Origin: CAXBGS01 sp963975425
GTDB lineage: Bacteria > Planctomycetota > Planctomycetia > Pirellulales > Pirellulaceae
Length of the DNA: 64,000 nt
Direction of reading: 5' to 3'
Assembly (NCBI GenBank): GCA_963975425.1
Contig: CAXBGS010000010.1
Coordinates: forward strand, 186,001-250,000
This document shows positions 45,372 through 55,360 of the stretch, in pieces. Within the stretch, counting starts at the first letter, position 1. Each line of letters starts with the position of its first letter. A program made the translations under genes and the position numbers. The notes under the pieces are model-generated. The model ran no database searches and had not been told where the DNA came from. It worked only from the letters and a program-made list of their open reading frames with translations.

Positions 45372-46304
45372 TTACGCCGTTCGATCATTCATTGACAGCC
45401 GATTAGCGTCCGTTGGCGAAACTACGCTCGGCGGCGGCGAATCCATCAGACCTTTTTCGACCGCAAGTTCAAACAATCGCTTTGCCATACGACCGTTCAA
45501 CGAGTGACCGCCGCGGTGCGAAACAAAACGCCCGGCCAACTGGATACCTGATACAGCCAAGTCGCCAATCAAATCAAGAGTCTTATGACGCGAACATTCG
45601 TCTTCGAAACGCAATTCGTTTTCGATCGGGCCATCGGCACCGTAGACCAGCAAGTCTTGATTGGTGACGTGCGAAGCAACGCCTTGCCCGCGAAGCATGT
45701 TTGCCTGCGTTTCGGTGACGAACGTCCGTGCGGGCGCCACTTCGGCAGCAAACGCGGCTGGCTCTAGTTCAAAGCCGAATGTCTGTGAGGGTATATGGCA
45801 AGGTCGATCAAACCCGAGCCGGTATTCGAAATACGCTTCACTGGCTTTTGGCGGACTCGCCTCAATCCAACGGTCGCCGGCCTCGATTCGTATCGCGCGA
45901 TCGACAACCAAAACCGGACACGACTCGGTTTGCGAAACGATGCCCGCGCCGGTGATAGCCTGCACGTATGGCAGACAACTCCCATCGAGCCCAGGAAACT
46001 CCTCGGCATCAACTTCGACTATGCAATTATCGACCTGCAACGCATACAGCGCTGACAACAGGTGTTCGACCATCTGAAACGAAGCCTCGCCGGAGCGAAA
46101 GTTCGTCCGCAGCTGGGCGTCCGAGCGATTACCGCTGGAGACAACACAGCCCGGCGAACCGGGCAAATCGGCACGAACCAACCGCACACCGGTACCGACG
46201 GGCGATGGATTCAGGACGACCTGAACACACTCGCCCGACCAATAACCTTGGCCGCTGAGACGACACGACTTCGAGATCGTTTGCTGATTGCGACTTAAAT
46301 TCAC
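45372..46304 (-). CDS. lpxC: UDP-3-O-acyl-N-acetylglucosamine deacetylase LpxC
   Basis: LpxC is the zinc-dependent committed step of lipid A synthesis. Zinc ligands and motifs are MVEHLLSALYAL (first His), FEDECSRHKTLDLIGDL (second His and Asp) and SHRGGHSLN (general-acid region), with PARTFVTETQANMLRGQG before them. The length of 310 residues is typical of the single-domain enzyme; it is not fused to FabZ as in Bacteroidetes. The start is GTG at 46304. It lies between an OmpH/Skp gene upstream and lpxA downstream. Confidence 0.95.
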   Translation of the reverse strand: MNLSRNQQTISKSCRLSGQGYWSGECVQVVLNPSPVGTGVRLVRADLPGSPGCVVSSGNRSDAQLRTNFRSGEASFQMVEHLLSALYALQVDNCIVEVDAEEFPGLDGSCLPYVQAITGAGIVSQTESCPVLVVDRAIRIEAGDRWIEASPPKASEAYFEYRLGFDRPCHIPSQTFGFELEPAAFAAEVAPARTFVTETQANMLRGQGVASHVTNQDLLVYGADGPIENELRFEDECSRHKTLDLIGDLAVSGIQLAGRFVSHRGGHSLNGRMAKRLFELAVEKGLMDSPPPSVVSPTDANRLSMNDRTA

Positions 46305-46432
46305 GCCTCGGCCTCCCTGCCGAAAGTCGCCCCATCCATGAGGCAGCGCGTGGTTTGTTTAAGAGACAAGCACTCGCCGCGACAGAGCCATTTCCTTATG
46401 GCTTGATCGCGGCGACGGCGCGAGTCTCGACA

Positions 46433-47056
46433 CTACTTAACGGGGCTGCCGGTGGTGGCAACTTCTGCAGCAGGGATCGTCTTATCCAAATACTGCATTA
46501 CGCCTTTGGTCATATTCAAAGCATCGTCGTGATAAACAACGTTCTTCATCACGCCACGGATCACCGAATCGCCTTTTTCCAGGTCCATATCTTCGCTGTT
46601 GTATCGCAGCACAAGATTGATCTTGTAGTGATTCGCCAAGAACTTCACTCCAGCGGCGATGCGTTGATAGTTCTCGTAATAAATACGAGCTTCCGCGTCC
46701 GCCAACTCTTTGCGCTTACGCGCCATGTCCAAACGGAGCTTCGAATCCATCGAAGCGACCTTCTCTTCTTGCGCGATGTAATCTGGCGAACCAGGCTTAA
46801 ACGCTTTCAGTCGCTCAGCTTCCGCCTTTAGCGCATCGCGCTTTGCAGTCAGTTCGGCGTCGTAGTTCTTCAGGTTGCTCTCAACCGTCGACACCTGAGA
46901 CTTGATACCAGGATGGTTCTTAAAGATATAAGCCACATCAACAACCGCAATGCGGTGGCCTGCGTGCCCACTTTCCTGAGCCGTCGCCGGCGCCGAGGTG
47001 ATGACACTAAACGTAGCCAAAGCCAATACGGTGGCTGCCTTGCCGATAAATCGCAC
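46433..47056 (-). CDS. OmpH/Skp family periplasmic chaperone
   Basis: The best start is the GTG at 47056: it is preceded by AAGGAGAG at ideal spacing and gives a signal peptide (RFIGKAATVLALATFSVI...APATAQ); the ATG at 47140 would add 28 polar residues. The mature protein shows IAVVDVAYIFKNHPG, a long coiled coil (about 50-125) and a C-terminal beta strand region, as in Skp/OmpH, which protects unfolded outer-membrane proteins crossing the periplasm. The final product is about 207 residues. Its place upstream of lpxC and lpxA supports an outer-membrane assembly role. Confidence 0.85.
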   Translation of the reverse strand: MRFIGKAATVLALATFSVITSAPATAQESGHAGHRIAVVDVAYIFKNHPGIKSQVSTVESNLKNYDAELTAKRDALKAEAERLKAFKPGSPDYIAQEEKVASMDSKLRLDMARKRKELADAEARIYYENYQRIAAGVKFLANHYKINLVLRYNSEDMDLEKGDSVIRGVMKNVVYHDDALNMTKGVMQYLDKTIPAAEVATTGSPVK

Positions 47057-47383
47057 GTTCGCTCTCCTTGCGTGTTGGGTGCGCGTCCAATTCACCGACG
47101 ACCTTCCTTGGGAGGGCAGATGAGTGTTCAACATTGGCATCCAGTTACCGCAGTCGATTCACTCACGACGGTGTGCCGAGCATAGCTCGGCGTGTACGTT
47201 TCGAGTTGGATTGTGTCAGTCAGACGTGAAGACGTAAAGGCGAATATTCGCGTCCGACCGGTCCGATATTATTTTTTTTGTTCACAGTGATGTCTTCGCC
47301 ATTGATCGTAAAAAGTTCCGTTGATCATGACGATGCCAATCGGCGTTTGCCCGCGTAATGGCATGCTTGGTGTGTTCATTAGG

Positions 47384-49537
47384 TTATTCAGATTCGATCG
47401 CTTCACGCTCGTTTGGCCTGCTGCCCAGCTTCACCGATCGCACAATCCTCGCTCCGTTTCGAATCAGCTGGATTGTGATCGTGTCGCCCGGTGAATGCTG
47501 TCTTAATGTTTCTAAGACTTCCGAAGTTGTGTGAATGTAGGTTCCGCCCATCTTTTCAATCGTGTCACCGACACGCAGGCCCGCCGCTTGGCCCGGCGCA
47601 CCCGCTGTCAATGCCGAAACACGAACCGTATTTCGAATTCCTGCCAGACTCACGCCCAAATAAGCGGTCAACTGACGGCGGATTCGGACTTTGTTGTTCG
47701 TCTTGGCATACACCGGGACTTCCCGGCCCGTCGCAAACTCCGCAGCGACATCAGAAACCATATCGGTTATCCGGGCCATGCCACCAAAATCGATTTTGTC
47801 GAAATCATCAGTTGGACGATGATAGTCGTTGTGCAGCCCCGTAAAGAAGAACAACACCGGCACACCCCGTTCGTAAAACGATTGGTGATCACTGGGCCCG
47901 TAACCGGATTCCACTTTATAGAGATTGAAGCGATGACGCACATTGACACGGTCGACCAACGCGTCCATCCCGACGCCACTGCCGGTGCCATATAACGTCA
48001 ATTCGTTGTCTCTTAGGCGACCAACCATGTCCAAATTGATCATGGCGACGGTCGAATCGAGGGGGAACCGAGGCGATTCAGCGTAATGCTTGCTTCCCAC
48101 CAGTCCGCGTTCTTCACCGGTGAATGCAATAAAGATCACTCGCCGCTGATCCTCCGACTCACCGAGCCGACGCTTTAACTGATCCGCAGTCGCTAGCAAC
48201 ACGGCGACTCCGCTAGCATTGTCATCGGCACCGTTATGCACGGCAACGGTTCCCGGTGCCAGCGATGCGAAACCGCCCATACCGACGTGATCGTAATGCG
48301 CACCGATCACGACGGATTCGTCCGCGAGCGAACCGCGACCAGGCAGCACCCCGATGACGTTGGCGGTTTGTGCGGCAGTCGGCTCGAGCTGAACGGATAG
48401 GCTGACGCGCCACCCGTCCAGCGGCATACTGCGCGGGCGAACCGATTGGTTGATTTGACGCTCAATCGCCTGAAGCTGTCGACCGGTGGATTGTTTCAAG
48501 ATCCGACTGGCCAAGTCGCGCGAGATCGAGAGCACGGGAATCCGTTTGTCCTTTTCGGTACCGTTCCCGGCCTCAGCGACCGCAATCAAACCGGTTTCGG
48601 CGACATTCAATTCGTTCTCGGCGGCACCGATCATCGATTCGACACCCGCAAGCTGCTTTGTCATTGATTCGCGACTGTTCACGGCGTTTTCGGGCAACGA
48701 TTCGATCTGTTTCTGCAAGTTCTCTTTGCGATCTCGCTCTTGCTGTAGCCGTTTTTGCTTTTCATCGACGCTGGCCAATGCGCTGGCTTGATCGTTGATC
48801 AAGATGACCGCCGCGGCGTCGTGCGCTAACGCATTGCTAATCTTGGTCGCAAAGAAAGCGTGCCTGGTATTTTTGCCACCATTGAAAACAGCATCTCCCG
48901 ACTCGCTAGTCGGTTCCTTTCGCAGCATCATCACCGCGCGGCCGGCAACGTCCTGGTTGGCGTAATCGTCATAGCCAAGCTTCGGTGCGGTGATGCCATA
49001 GCCGACAAAGGAAACGAGACCGTCGAAGTCACCTTCGCTAATCCCGATCGCCAACGGATTCATGCCACTGCCCAGCGTTGCGGACAATTTTCCCGCCAAA
49101 GATTGATTCCGATCGCCATCCTCCGGTCGCGAATTCTCCGAATTCGATTGTTTCGTCGAACCGTCGGCAGGCGACTGCAAACTGTCGCCCGGCGGGAAGA
49201 ACGTGACATGGTTTTCGCCGACGCTTCCGGCACGGGCCCCCAGAGGAATTTCGACGCTTTGCATTGGCGAACCGTCGAACAAGTCGGTGCGCAAGCCGAT
49301 GGACTTCATCCGGTCGGCGACGTAGTTAGCCGCCACGTCAATCGTATCGTCGGTGACACTGCGGCCTCGAAGTTGCTCACTGGCCAGGAAGGCCACATCG
49401 TTTCGCTGGCGGGTCCGCGACGTTTCCACACTCAACGACGAACCGGGCGACTCGGCCAGCAACAAGGTCGGGGCCGACGCCGAAAAGAGCGCTGCAAGAA
49501 GAACGACGAACGCGAGGTCGCGTGTCAAGATCAACAT
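47384..49537 (-). CDS. Secreted M28 metallopeptidase with PDZ domain
   Basis: This 717-residue protein has a signal peptide (DLAFVVLLAALFSASAPTLLLA), a PA-like insert (about 155-255, before a coiled-coil stretch), then the M28 catalytic domain: VIGAHYDHVGMGG, HNGADDNASGVAVLLATAD, FTGEERGLVGSKHYA and GPSDHQSFYERGVPVLFFF hold the di-zinc ligands and catalytic Glu. A C-terminal PDZ domain follows (YLGVSLAGI, GLRVGDTIEKMGG). Exported aminopeptidase activity is expected. It lies between secDF and the ompH-lpx genes on the same strand, but a 50-bp repeat array separates it from secDF. Confidence 0.9.
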   Translation of the reverse strand: MLILTRDLAFVVLLAALFSASAPTLLLAESPGSSLSVETSRTRQRNDVAFLASEQLRGRSVTDDTIDVAANYVADRMKSIGLRTDLFDGSPMQSVEIPLGARAGSVGENHVTFFPPGDSLQSPADGSTKQSNSENSRPEDGDRNQSLAGKLSATLGSGMNPLAIGISEGDFDGLVSFVGYGITAPKLGYDDYANQDVAGRAVMMLRKEPTSESGDAVFNGGKNTRHAFFATKISNALAHDAAAVILINDQASALASVDEKQKRLQQERDRKENLQKQIESLPENAVNSRESMTKQLAGVESMIGAAENELNVAETGLIAVAEAGNGTEKDKRIPVLSISRDLASRILKQSTGRQLQAIERQINQSVRPRSMPLDGWRVSLSVQLEPTAAQTANVIGVLPGRGSLADESVVIGAHYDHVGMGGFASLAPGTVAVHNGADDNASGVAVLLATADQLKRRLGESEDQRRVIFIAFTGEERGLVGSKHYAESPRFPLDSTVAMINLDMVGRLRDNELTLYGTGSGVGMDALVDRVNVRHRFNLYKVESGYGPSDHQSFYERGVPVLFFFTGLHNDYHRPTDDFDKIDFGGMARITDMVSDVAAEFATGREVPVYAKTNNKVRIRRQLTAYLGVSLAGIRNTVRVSALTAGAPGQAAGLRVGDTIEKMGGTYIHTTSEVLETLRQHSPGDTITIQLIRNGARIVRSVKLGSRPNEREAIESE

Positions 49538-49741
49538 AGGCTTCGCAAGGATCGTCTTGGTGGATTAAGCAAGCGTGGCAGTCATGATCATGACAGATCC
49601 GCACCGCGATCCCAAGTGGATCCTTCAACGTTTTCGCATGCGACCCGGCGCGATAAGTGAGCAAGGGGAGCCGATGGCCGCTAGGCGTTGAGCAAAGAAT
49701 GAGCCCGGCCGCGTACGCGTCGAATTAACACCGGCATTTAA
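49538..49741. other. Upstream region of the M28 gene
   Basis: About 200 bp lie between the M28 start codon and the 50-bp array. A degenerate piece of the array unit (CCCGGCCGCGTACGCGTCG, 49704-49722) is present. No gene or clear promoter was seen. Confidence 0.35.
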
Positions 49742-50077
49742 GCTGGCCCGGCCGCTTACGCGTCGCGGCACATGCGATTACGGGCAAGAGTGCTGGCCCG
49801 GCCGCTTACGCGTCGCCGCTCACGCGATTACAGGCAAGAGTGCTGGCCCGGCCGCTTACGCGTCGCGGCTCACGCGATTACGGGCAAGAGTGCTGGCCCG
49901 GCCGCTTACGCGTTGCGGCACATGCGATTACGGGCAAGAGTGCTGGCCCGGCCGCTTACGCGTCGCGGCTCATGCGATTACAGGCAAGAGTGCCGGCCCG
50001 GCCGCTTACGCGTCGCGGCACATGCGATTACGGGCAAGAGTGCTGGCCCGGCCGCTTACGCGTCGCGGCTCACGCGT
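49742..50077. repeat. 50-bp tandem repeat array, six units plus a partial
   Basis: Units start at 49742, 49792, 49842, 49892, 49942 and 49992, with a partial seventh from 50042. Each begins GCTGGCCCGGCCGCTTACGC and ends GGGCAAGAGT or AGGCAAGAGT; copies differ at only a few bases. Inside each unit GCCGC and GCGGC flank TTACGCGTC, allowing a 5-bp hairpin with an ACGCGT loop. The array ends about 12 bp before the secDF stop codon, on its downstream side. Because 50 is not divisible by three and the unit lacks stops, all three plus frames stay open and create false ORFs. Confidence 0.95.
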
Positions 50078-50088
50078 TCATTCGTTGG

Positions 50089-53000
50089 TTAGGCGACCTT
50101 TGGCTTATCACCTCGACCGACCAACCACAGCAGGATCGGGCTGGCGACGAACACGGAACTGTACGTTCCGACCAAAACACCAACCACCAGGGCGAACGCG
50201 AACGCGTGAATCCCTTCGCCACCGAACGCGTACAACAACACGACCACGATCAGAGTGGTCACCGATGTCAGCAACGTTCGACTAAGCGTTTGGTTGATAC
50301 TGGTGTTCACCATCTCGCTGGTCAGTTTTGGCGCCTTGCCTTTTGTCTCGCGGATGCGGTCAAACACCACAATCGTGTCGTTCAACGAGTAACCGATGAT
50401 GGTCAACAGCGCGGCAACCACTGTCAGGCTGATCTTGAACGGATCAATCAGCAAGAATCCAAGGGCGTCGGCCAGCCAATAGCTGACCGCAATTGCACCG
50501 AGCGTGATCAAGACGTCGTGCAACAGGGCGGCAACCGCCGCCAGGCCGTAGATGACTCGTTGAAAGCGGAACCAAATGTAAGCAATGATGCACAGCAAGC
50601 TAGCGAACAGTGCTCCCAGTGCACGACCGATCATATCGCCGGCAACGCGTCCACCGACACTACTGCTGCTGATCCAGACCGGGTCACTGCCCAGTGAATT
50701 CTTGATTTGCTCCATCACCTGATCGGCCTCCGAAGCGGCCAACGGCATCTTGACTTGCCATTTCGAGAAAGGCAAAGAGGAATCGCTTTTCCATTCATCC
50801 GCACCTTCGCCGAACGGCTTTAGTTCCAAACTTCGGGTCGCCAGCGGAACGCCGGCGGCCTTTGCAGCATTTTCCAGCTCGGCGATCAGGGCCTTGCCGT
50901 TTAACTTTGCGCCGCCTTCGTTGCCCTCGATACCGAGTTCGATAATCGCTTCGCTGAAGACAAGATCGGGCAGACCGCCCGTGACGCCGTCGGCATTATC
51001 GGACTCGTCGGCCGCATCGGTTTCCGGCTCATCCGCCTCGGACTTGTCGATGTCATCAATGTCGGATGCATCGCCGTTTTCAGCCTGGGCCGCGACCAAC
51101 ATCACACCGTTACTGTCCAAGCGACTCTTTTGTGGACCAAAGCGTCGCTTTTGAATATTCCTGGCGTCGCCGGCAGGCCGGATATCGACTTGATACGTGA
51201 CCAATCCCACGGAATCGCTGGCCTGGAAAGCTTGCGAAATCATTTCTTTCAGGTCGTCGACGCGTTCAAACGACGAGTCGACTTTGTAAACCGTCCCGTC
51301 AGGCAAGTCTTCCATGCTGACACCGTTGATCGTGAACTGAACCGGATCCGCCGAGTCCGACTGAACCGCGCTCTGAACGATATTGCGGACGACTTCCGTT
51401 TCGGTCGGTTGGTCCAATTGGAATTGAACCGAAGAACCACCGGCGAAGTCGATATCGAAGATTCCACCGCCTCGCATAAAGATCGAACCCAAGCCTACGC
51501 AAACCAGGATCGCCGAGATGAACAACGAGAACCGTCCTTTGCCGACGAAGTCGAAGTTTCCGCCGCCAGCGAACATCGACCGGATCGAGTTGACTCCATC
51601 GGACATGCTGAGCGACAAAAATCCATGTCGTTCGGCGAAATCAAAGAACGTTCGCGACATGTAAATCGCGGTGAACATCGAGTACAAAATCCCCAAGATC
51701 AACGTGACTGCGAACCCGCGAATCTGGTCCGTACCAATCGTGTACAAGACGATCGCGGTGATCAGCGTCGTCAGGTTGGCATCGACAATCGTCACGGTTG
51801 CCTTGGCGAAACCGTTGCGAATGGCCATCCTCGCCGCGGCTCCTTTCTTTAGCTCCTCGCGTATCCGTTCAAAGATCAGCACGTTGGCGTCGACCGACAT
51901 ACCAACGGTCAACACCAGACCGGCCAAACCGGGCAAGGTGAGCGGTTGGTTGATCAACACCATCGTGGCCAAAATCATGGCCAAGTTCATCACCAACGCG
52001 ACGCACGCGATGACGCCTGCGAATCGGTAATAGATCAGGATAAAGATCAGAACCAAAATGATCGATGCGCCGATTGCGTAAACGCCTTTGGTGATCGTGT
52101 CCTTACCCAATGTCGCGTCGATTTGGTTCTCGGCGATCGGCTGTTTCGTCAATGCAGCAGGCAACTGCCCGGCCTTGAGGATCTGCACCAAGCTTTCGAC
52201 TTCTTCGCGAGTGAAGTTACCGGTGATGCGGCCCTCTTTGCTGATCGGCTGCTGCAGGGAGGGTGCCGACAACAAGCTATCGTCCAGCACAATTCCTAGC
52301 TGGCGTTGTCGGGTACCGACCGGTGCGTTGTTCGTCGTCAGTGCAAAGAACTTTCCGCTGCCTGCGTCGGTCAGCGTGAACGCCACTGCGGGGCGACCGT
52401 TTTCGTCAAACGTGCTGGCGGCGAACGCCAAGTCTTCACCTTTGACATCCAACAATGGGTCGACGACCGTCAACACTTCGATGCGTGACATGTCTTGCTG
52501 CTGCATCCACTGCGCGATTTTTACTTCGGCGTTGTCGCCACGTACCGTTGGTGGCAAGTTCAAGATCGCACCCGATTCCGGATTTCGAACGATCGAATTG
52601 CCGACGTTCACTCGCAGCGGACGCACGCCGCCGACCGTCTTGTCTTCGCGATCGATATTGGCCCACAGCCCGAACATCGACTCGCCGCCGGGACCATCAA
52701 CGTCGTAAACAATTTCGGATGTCCGTTCGCCTTGCAATTCTGACTGAGATTGCTCGATCGCAAGGTCGATGATTCGCTGGTGATCGGATTGGTTGGCGAC
52801 GATCGCGAACCGCAGAATCCCGGCCTCTTCGACCAGTTCCTTGATGCGATCGACTTCTCGCTGATCCACCTCTGGAACGATGATTTCGATTTGCGACTCG
52901 CCATACGGTCGGATCACAATTTCTTGCGTGCCGCTGGGGTTGATTCGGCGAATCAGCGGCTCGATCAAGTCCTCTGAAATGATACGCTGCCCGGCTTCGC

Positions 53001-53373
53001 TATCGGCTTGCCGATTTTTGCTGGGATCGATCTCGTAGACCAGAATCGTTCCGCCCCGCAGGTCAACGCCCAGACCAGGCAATTTGTTCATCAACACAAC
53101 CACGCTGGCGATGATTGCCAACAAGATGCATCCGAATCGCGTGCCGTATGTTGGCATCTTGAACGCTTTGGCCAAGAAACCGCCCAAGATGAACGGAACA
53201 ATCAGAACGGCCAAACCGATCGCGAGCGTGAGATATTGCTTCCAAGAAATCCCTTCCGAGATCTCTCCGGCAACCGCCGAGGAGGCTTGCGCAAGCGGAG
53301 CGGCCCATGAAACAGCAAAGGTCGACAACGCTGCGATCGAATCGAGACAGCCAGCGAAAAGGGAGCAGTCCAT
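50089..53373 (-). CDS. secDF: Fused SecD-SecF protein translocase subunit
   Basis: SecD and SecF use the proton gradient to pull secreted proteins across the membrane. This 1,094-residue fusion has the SecD half first (LGVDLRGGTILVYE, large P1 periplasmic domain, VLTVGMSVDANVLIFERIREEL), then the SecF half (FDIDFAGGSSVQFQ, YSLNDTIVVFDRIRE, TLLTSVTTLIVVVLLYAFGG). An acidic insert of about 50 residues (IDDIDKSEADEPETDAADES) sits in the SecF periplasmic part. yajC lies 161 bp upstream on the same strand, as in many bacteria. The TAA stop at 50089 is followed at once by the 50-bp array. Confidence 0.95.
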   Translation of the reverse strand: MDCSLFAGCLDSIAALSTFAVSWAAPLAQASSAVAGEISEGISWKQYLTLAIGLAVLIVPFILGGFLAKAFKMPTYGTRFGCILLAIIASVVVLMNKLPGLGVDLRGGTILVYEIDPSKNRQADSEAGQRIISEDLIEPLIRRINPSGTQEIVIRPYGESQIEIIVPEVDQREVDRIKELVEEAGILRFAIVANQSDHQRIIDLAIEQSQSELQGERTSEIVYDVDGPGGESMFGLWANIDREDKTVGGVRPLRVNVGNSIVRNPESGAILNLPPTVRGDNAEVKIAQWMQQQDMSRIEVLTVVDPLLDVKGEDLAFAASTFDENGRPAVAFTLTDAGSGKFFALTTNNAPVGTRQRQLGIVLDDSLLSAPSLQQPISKEGRITGNFTREEVESLVQILKAGQLPAALTKQPIAENQIDATLGKDTITKGVYAIGASIILVLIFILIYYRFAGVIACVALVMNLAMILATMVLINQPLTLPGLAGLVLTVGMSVDANVLIFERIREELKKGAAARMAIRNGFAKATVTIVDANLTTLITAIVLYTIGTDQIRGFAVTLILGILYSMFTAIYMSRTFFDFAERHGFLSLSMSDGVNSIRSMFAGGGNFDFVGKGRFSLFISAILVCVGLGSIFMRGGGIFDIDFAGGSSVQFQLDQPTETEVVRNIVQSAVQSDSADPVQFTINGVSMEDLPDGTVYKVDSSFERVDDLKEMISQAFQASDSVGLVTYQVDIRPAGDARNIQKRRFGPQKSRLDSNGVMLVAAQAENGDASDIDDIDKSEADEPETDAADESDNADGVTGGLPDLVFSEAIIELGIEGNEGGAKLNGKALIAELENAAKAAGVPLATRSLELKPFGEGADEWKSDSSLPFSKWQVKMPLAASEADQVMEQIKNSLGSDPVWISSSSVGGRVAGDMIGRALGALFASLLCIIAYIWFRFQRVIYGLAAVAALLHDVLITLGAIAVSYWLADALGFLLIDPFKISLTVVAALLTIIGYSLNDTIVVFDRIRETKGKAPKLTSEMVNTSINQTLSRTLLTSVTTLIVVVLLYAFGGEGIHAFAFALVVGVLVGTYSSVFVASPILLWLVGRGDKPKVA

Positions 53374-53534
53374 CGTTAGTTTTCGGAATCAGGGAATAAT
53401 GGGGGACGACCAATGCAGTCCATCGTGGATTGCAGCAGCCGAATGGAAGTCGGTTGTTCGTTCTCTGTATCTTTTCTTATCAAGTCTTGTTCGCCACGCG
53501 GCACGCTTCCTTGGAAAGCAACCTTGCCGGCGCA

Positions 53535-53990
53535 CTAGTCTTTTGAGTCTTTGTTCTCGCTCGTGTCACTGACGACCGTTGCGATCGCGCTGCGGTTGAT
53601 TTTGATTCGCGTATTGCCGCTTTCGTCGATCTTCACCGTGACCACCTTGCTTTCCGGCGAAATCGCAACGACGGTGCCGTGTATCCCACCAATGGTGACG
53701 ACGCGATCGTTCTTTTTGAGCGAAGCCATCAGCTGTGCTTCCTGCGCTTTCCGACGACGCTCAGGCGCGATGAACGTCACATAAAACAGAAAAAACAAAC
53801 CCAAAGGCAACACGAATGGGCCGAACAAAATACGCTGGATCGGCGACATCTCTGGCGCGGCGTCGGCGCCGGGGTTGGCTCCAACCGCATCAGCCGGAGC
53901 GCTATCTGCCGCCTGGGCAAGCAAACTTGCCAGCAGCGTGACGCCTCCGTCGATCGAATCGATAAGCAGAAATAAGGTGGAATCAAACAA
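53535..53990 (-). CDS. yajC: Preprotein translocase subunit YajC
   Basis: YajC is a small membrane protein that accompanies SecDF. This 151-residue copy has a long N-terminal extension (about 50 residues, Ala/Asp-rich), one membrane helix (PFVLPLGLFFLFYVTF), then the typical APERRRKAQEAQLMASLKKNDRVVTIGGIHGTVV core and a charged tail. It is longer than the usual 85-110 residues. The start is TTG, with no better option in frame. It is divergent from the aminotransferase gene across 255 bp. Confidence 0.92.
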   Translation of the reverse strand: MFDSTLFLLIDSIDGGVTLLASLLAQAADSAPADAVGANPGADAAPEMSPIQRILFGPFVLPLGLFFLFYVTFIAPERRRKAQEAQLMASLKKNDRVVTIGGIHGTVVAISPESKVVTVKIDESGNTRIKINRSAIATVVSDTSENKDSKD

Positions 53991-54245
53991 CGATCTTGGC
54001 CTAAATACCGGTACGCGAATTGCTGAATCGCATTTCTATCGTATTATCTGTGGTCGCGGCGATTCCCGATGCGGAGGGCCCAAACGTTTTGGGTGGGCAG
54101 ACCGGGGTCGCGAGCAGAGAATGCGGCATGATATGGAAGCGAAAAAAGCGTCACAAGCCCAGCGACGGGCTAGAATCTTAACTTCGCCCCGCATCTGCAC
54201 TCATCTAACGCCCTCGGCTGACCTCGCGACCGGACCCCTGCACCG

Positions 54246-55343
54246 ATGAGATTCACCTGCCCGACCTGGCCACCGGACTGGCCCGAGATCGAGCGGTCGA
54301 TCAGCGAGGCTGTCCAGTCCGGCGATTGGGGACGATACCGCTCGGCAAATCACGATGTTTTACGAGCTGGCCTGGCAGATATGTTTAACTGCCGGCACGT
54401 CCGACTGGTCAGCAGCGGAACGGCCGCCATCGAACTCTGCCTGCGAGCCGCCGGCGTCGGACGAGGCGATGAAGTCGTTGTTGCCGCATTCGACTATCCC
54501 GGAAACTTTCGCTCGATCGAACTGGTGGAAGCCTGCCCGGTGCTGCTGGACATCGACCCGACGACATTCTCTATTGCCCCCGAATCGCTCGAAGCCGCAA
54601 AATCCCCCAAAGTGAAGGCGGTCGTTGTTTCACATCTCTACGGCCATGCGGCGCCGATTTCCTCGCTTCGCATGGTCTGCGATTCGCTCGGCTGGGTGCT
54701 GATCGAGGACGCTTGCCAGTCACCTGGCCTCAAAGTCGGTAAAACACCGTTTGGCGCCCTCGGGCATATGGGGGCACTGAGTTTCGGAGGCAGCAAGCCG
54801 CTGACCGCCGGATGCGGCGGCGCGGTCCTGACCAATGATGATCGACTGGCCGCTCGAACGAACGGGTTGATTGATCGCCCCAGTGATGCCCTGGCGATCA
54901 GTTCGCTGCAAGCCGCAGCGCTGGCACCACAGCTGGAACGACTCGCGGAGATGAACCAAGTGCGTGACCGTACGGCCCGAGCGATCGGCCGAGCCGCTTG
55001 CCGATTCCCATCGTGGCTGGCTCACCCGGTAACGAACCCGGACACCACGCCGGCGTATTACAAGCTGGCATTCTCGGCAGCGAGCCGAGTACAACGTGAC
55101 CGGGTGATCGGCGCGGCCGAGTCGTTCGGACTGCCGATCGGCGCAGGATTCCGATCCATGCACCGGAGCAGCGTTCGGCGTTGCCGCAAACCGGGCGATC
55201 TCCCGATCGCCGAAAAGCTGGGTGACTCGGTTTTCGTTCTCGACCATCGCGCCTTGCTGATCGATGAGCCGCAGCACGCGGAATTGATCGAGGCGCTCGC
55301 AGCGCTCCACGACCAAACACAGTCGGACCCCGCGGCGAATTAG
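54246..55343 (+). CDS. DegT/DnrJ/EryC1-family aminotransferase, divergent
   Basis: This 365-residue PLP enzyme matches sugar aminotransferases of the DegT family: VRLVSSGTAAIELCLRAAGV, DEVVVAAFDYPGNFRSIEL, VSHLYGHAAPI, LIEDACQSPG and the PLP lysine K184 in FGGSKPLTAGCGGAVLT. The N terminus lacks the usual family opening. Such enzymes aminate keto-sugars attached to nucleotides. A role beside the Gfo/Idh enzyme in making an aminated UDP-sugar is possible (GnnB belongs to this family), but the genes are 10 kb apart and the link is only inference. Confidence 0.82.
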   Translation: MRFTCPTWPPDWPEIERSISEAVQSGDWGRYRSANHDVLRAGLADMFNCRHVRLVSSGTAAIELCLRAAGVGRGDEVVVAAFDYPGNFRSIELVEACPVLLDIDPTTFSIAPESLEAAKSPKVKAVVVSHLYGHAAPISSLRMVCDSLGWVLIEDACQSPGLKVGKTPFGALGHMGALSFGGSKPLTAGCGGAVLTNDDRLAARTNGLIDRPSDALAISSLQAAALAPQLERLAEMNQVRDRTARAIGRAACRFPSWLAHPVTNPDTTPAYYKLAFSAASRVQRDRVIGAAESFGLPIGAGFRSMHRSSVRRCRKPGDLPIAEKLGDSVFVLDHRALLIDEPQHAELIEALAALHDQTQSDPAAN

Positions 55344-55360
55344 AGCCAGCTTGCAAACGG

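Noticed and set aside
49742..50077. CRISPR array
   Set aside because: Units are directly adjacent, with no unique spacers between them, and no cas genes lie nearby.
49772..50697. Three overlapping plus-strand frames of Arg/Ala-rich repeats
   Set aside because: The 50-bp unit has no stop codon in any plus frame and is not a multiple of three, so all frames stay open automatically. The right part is antisense to secDF.
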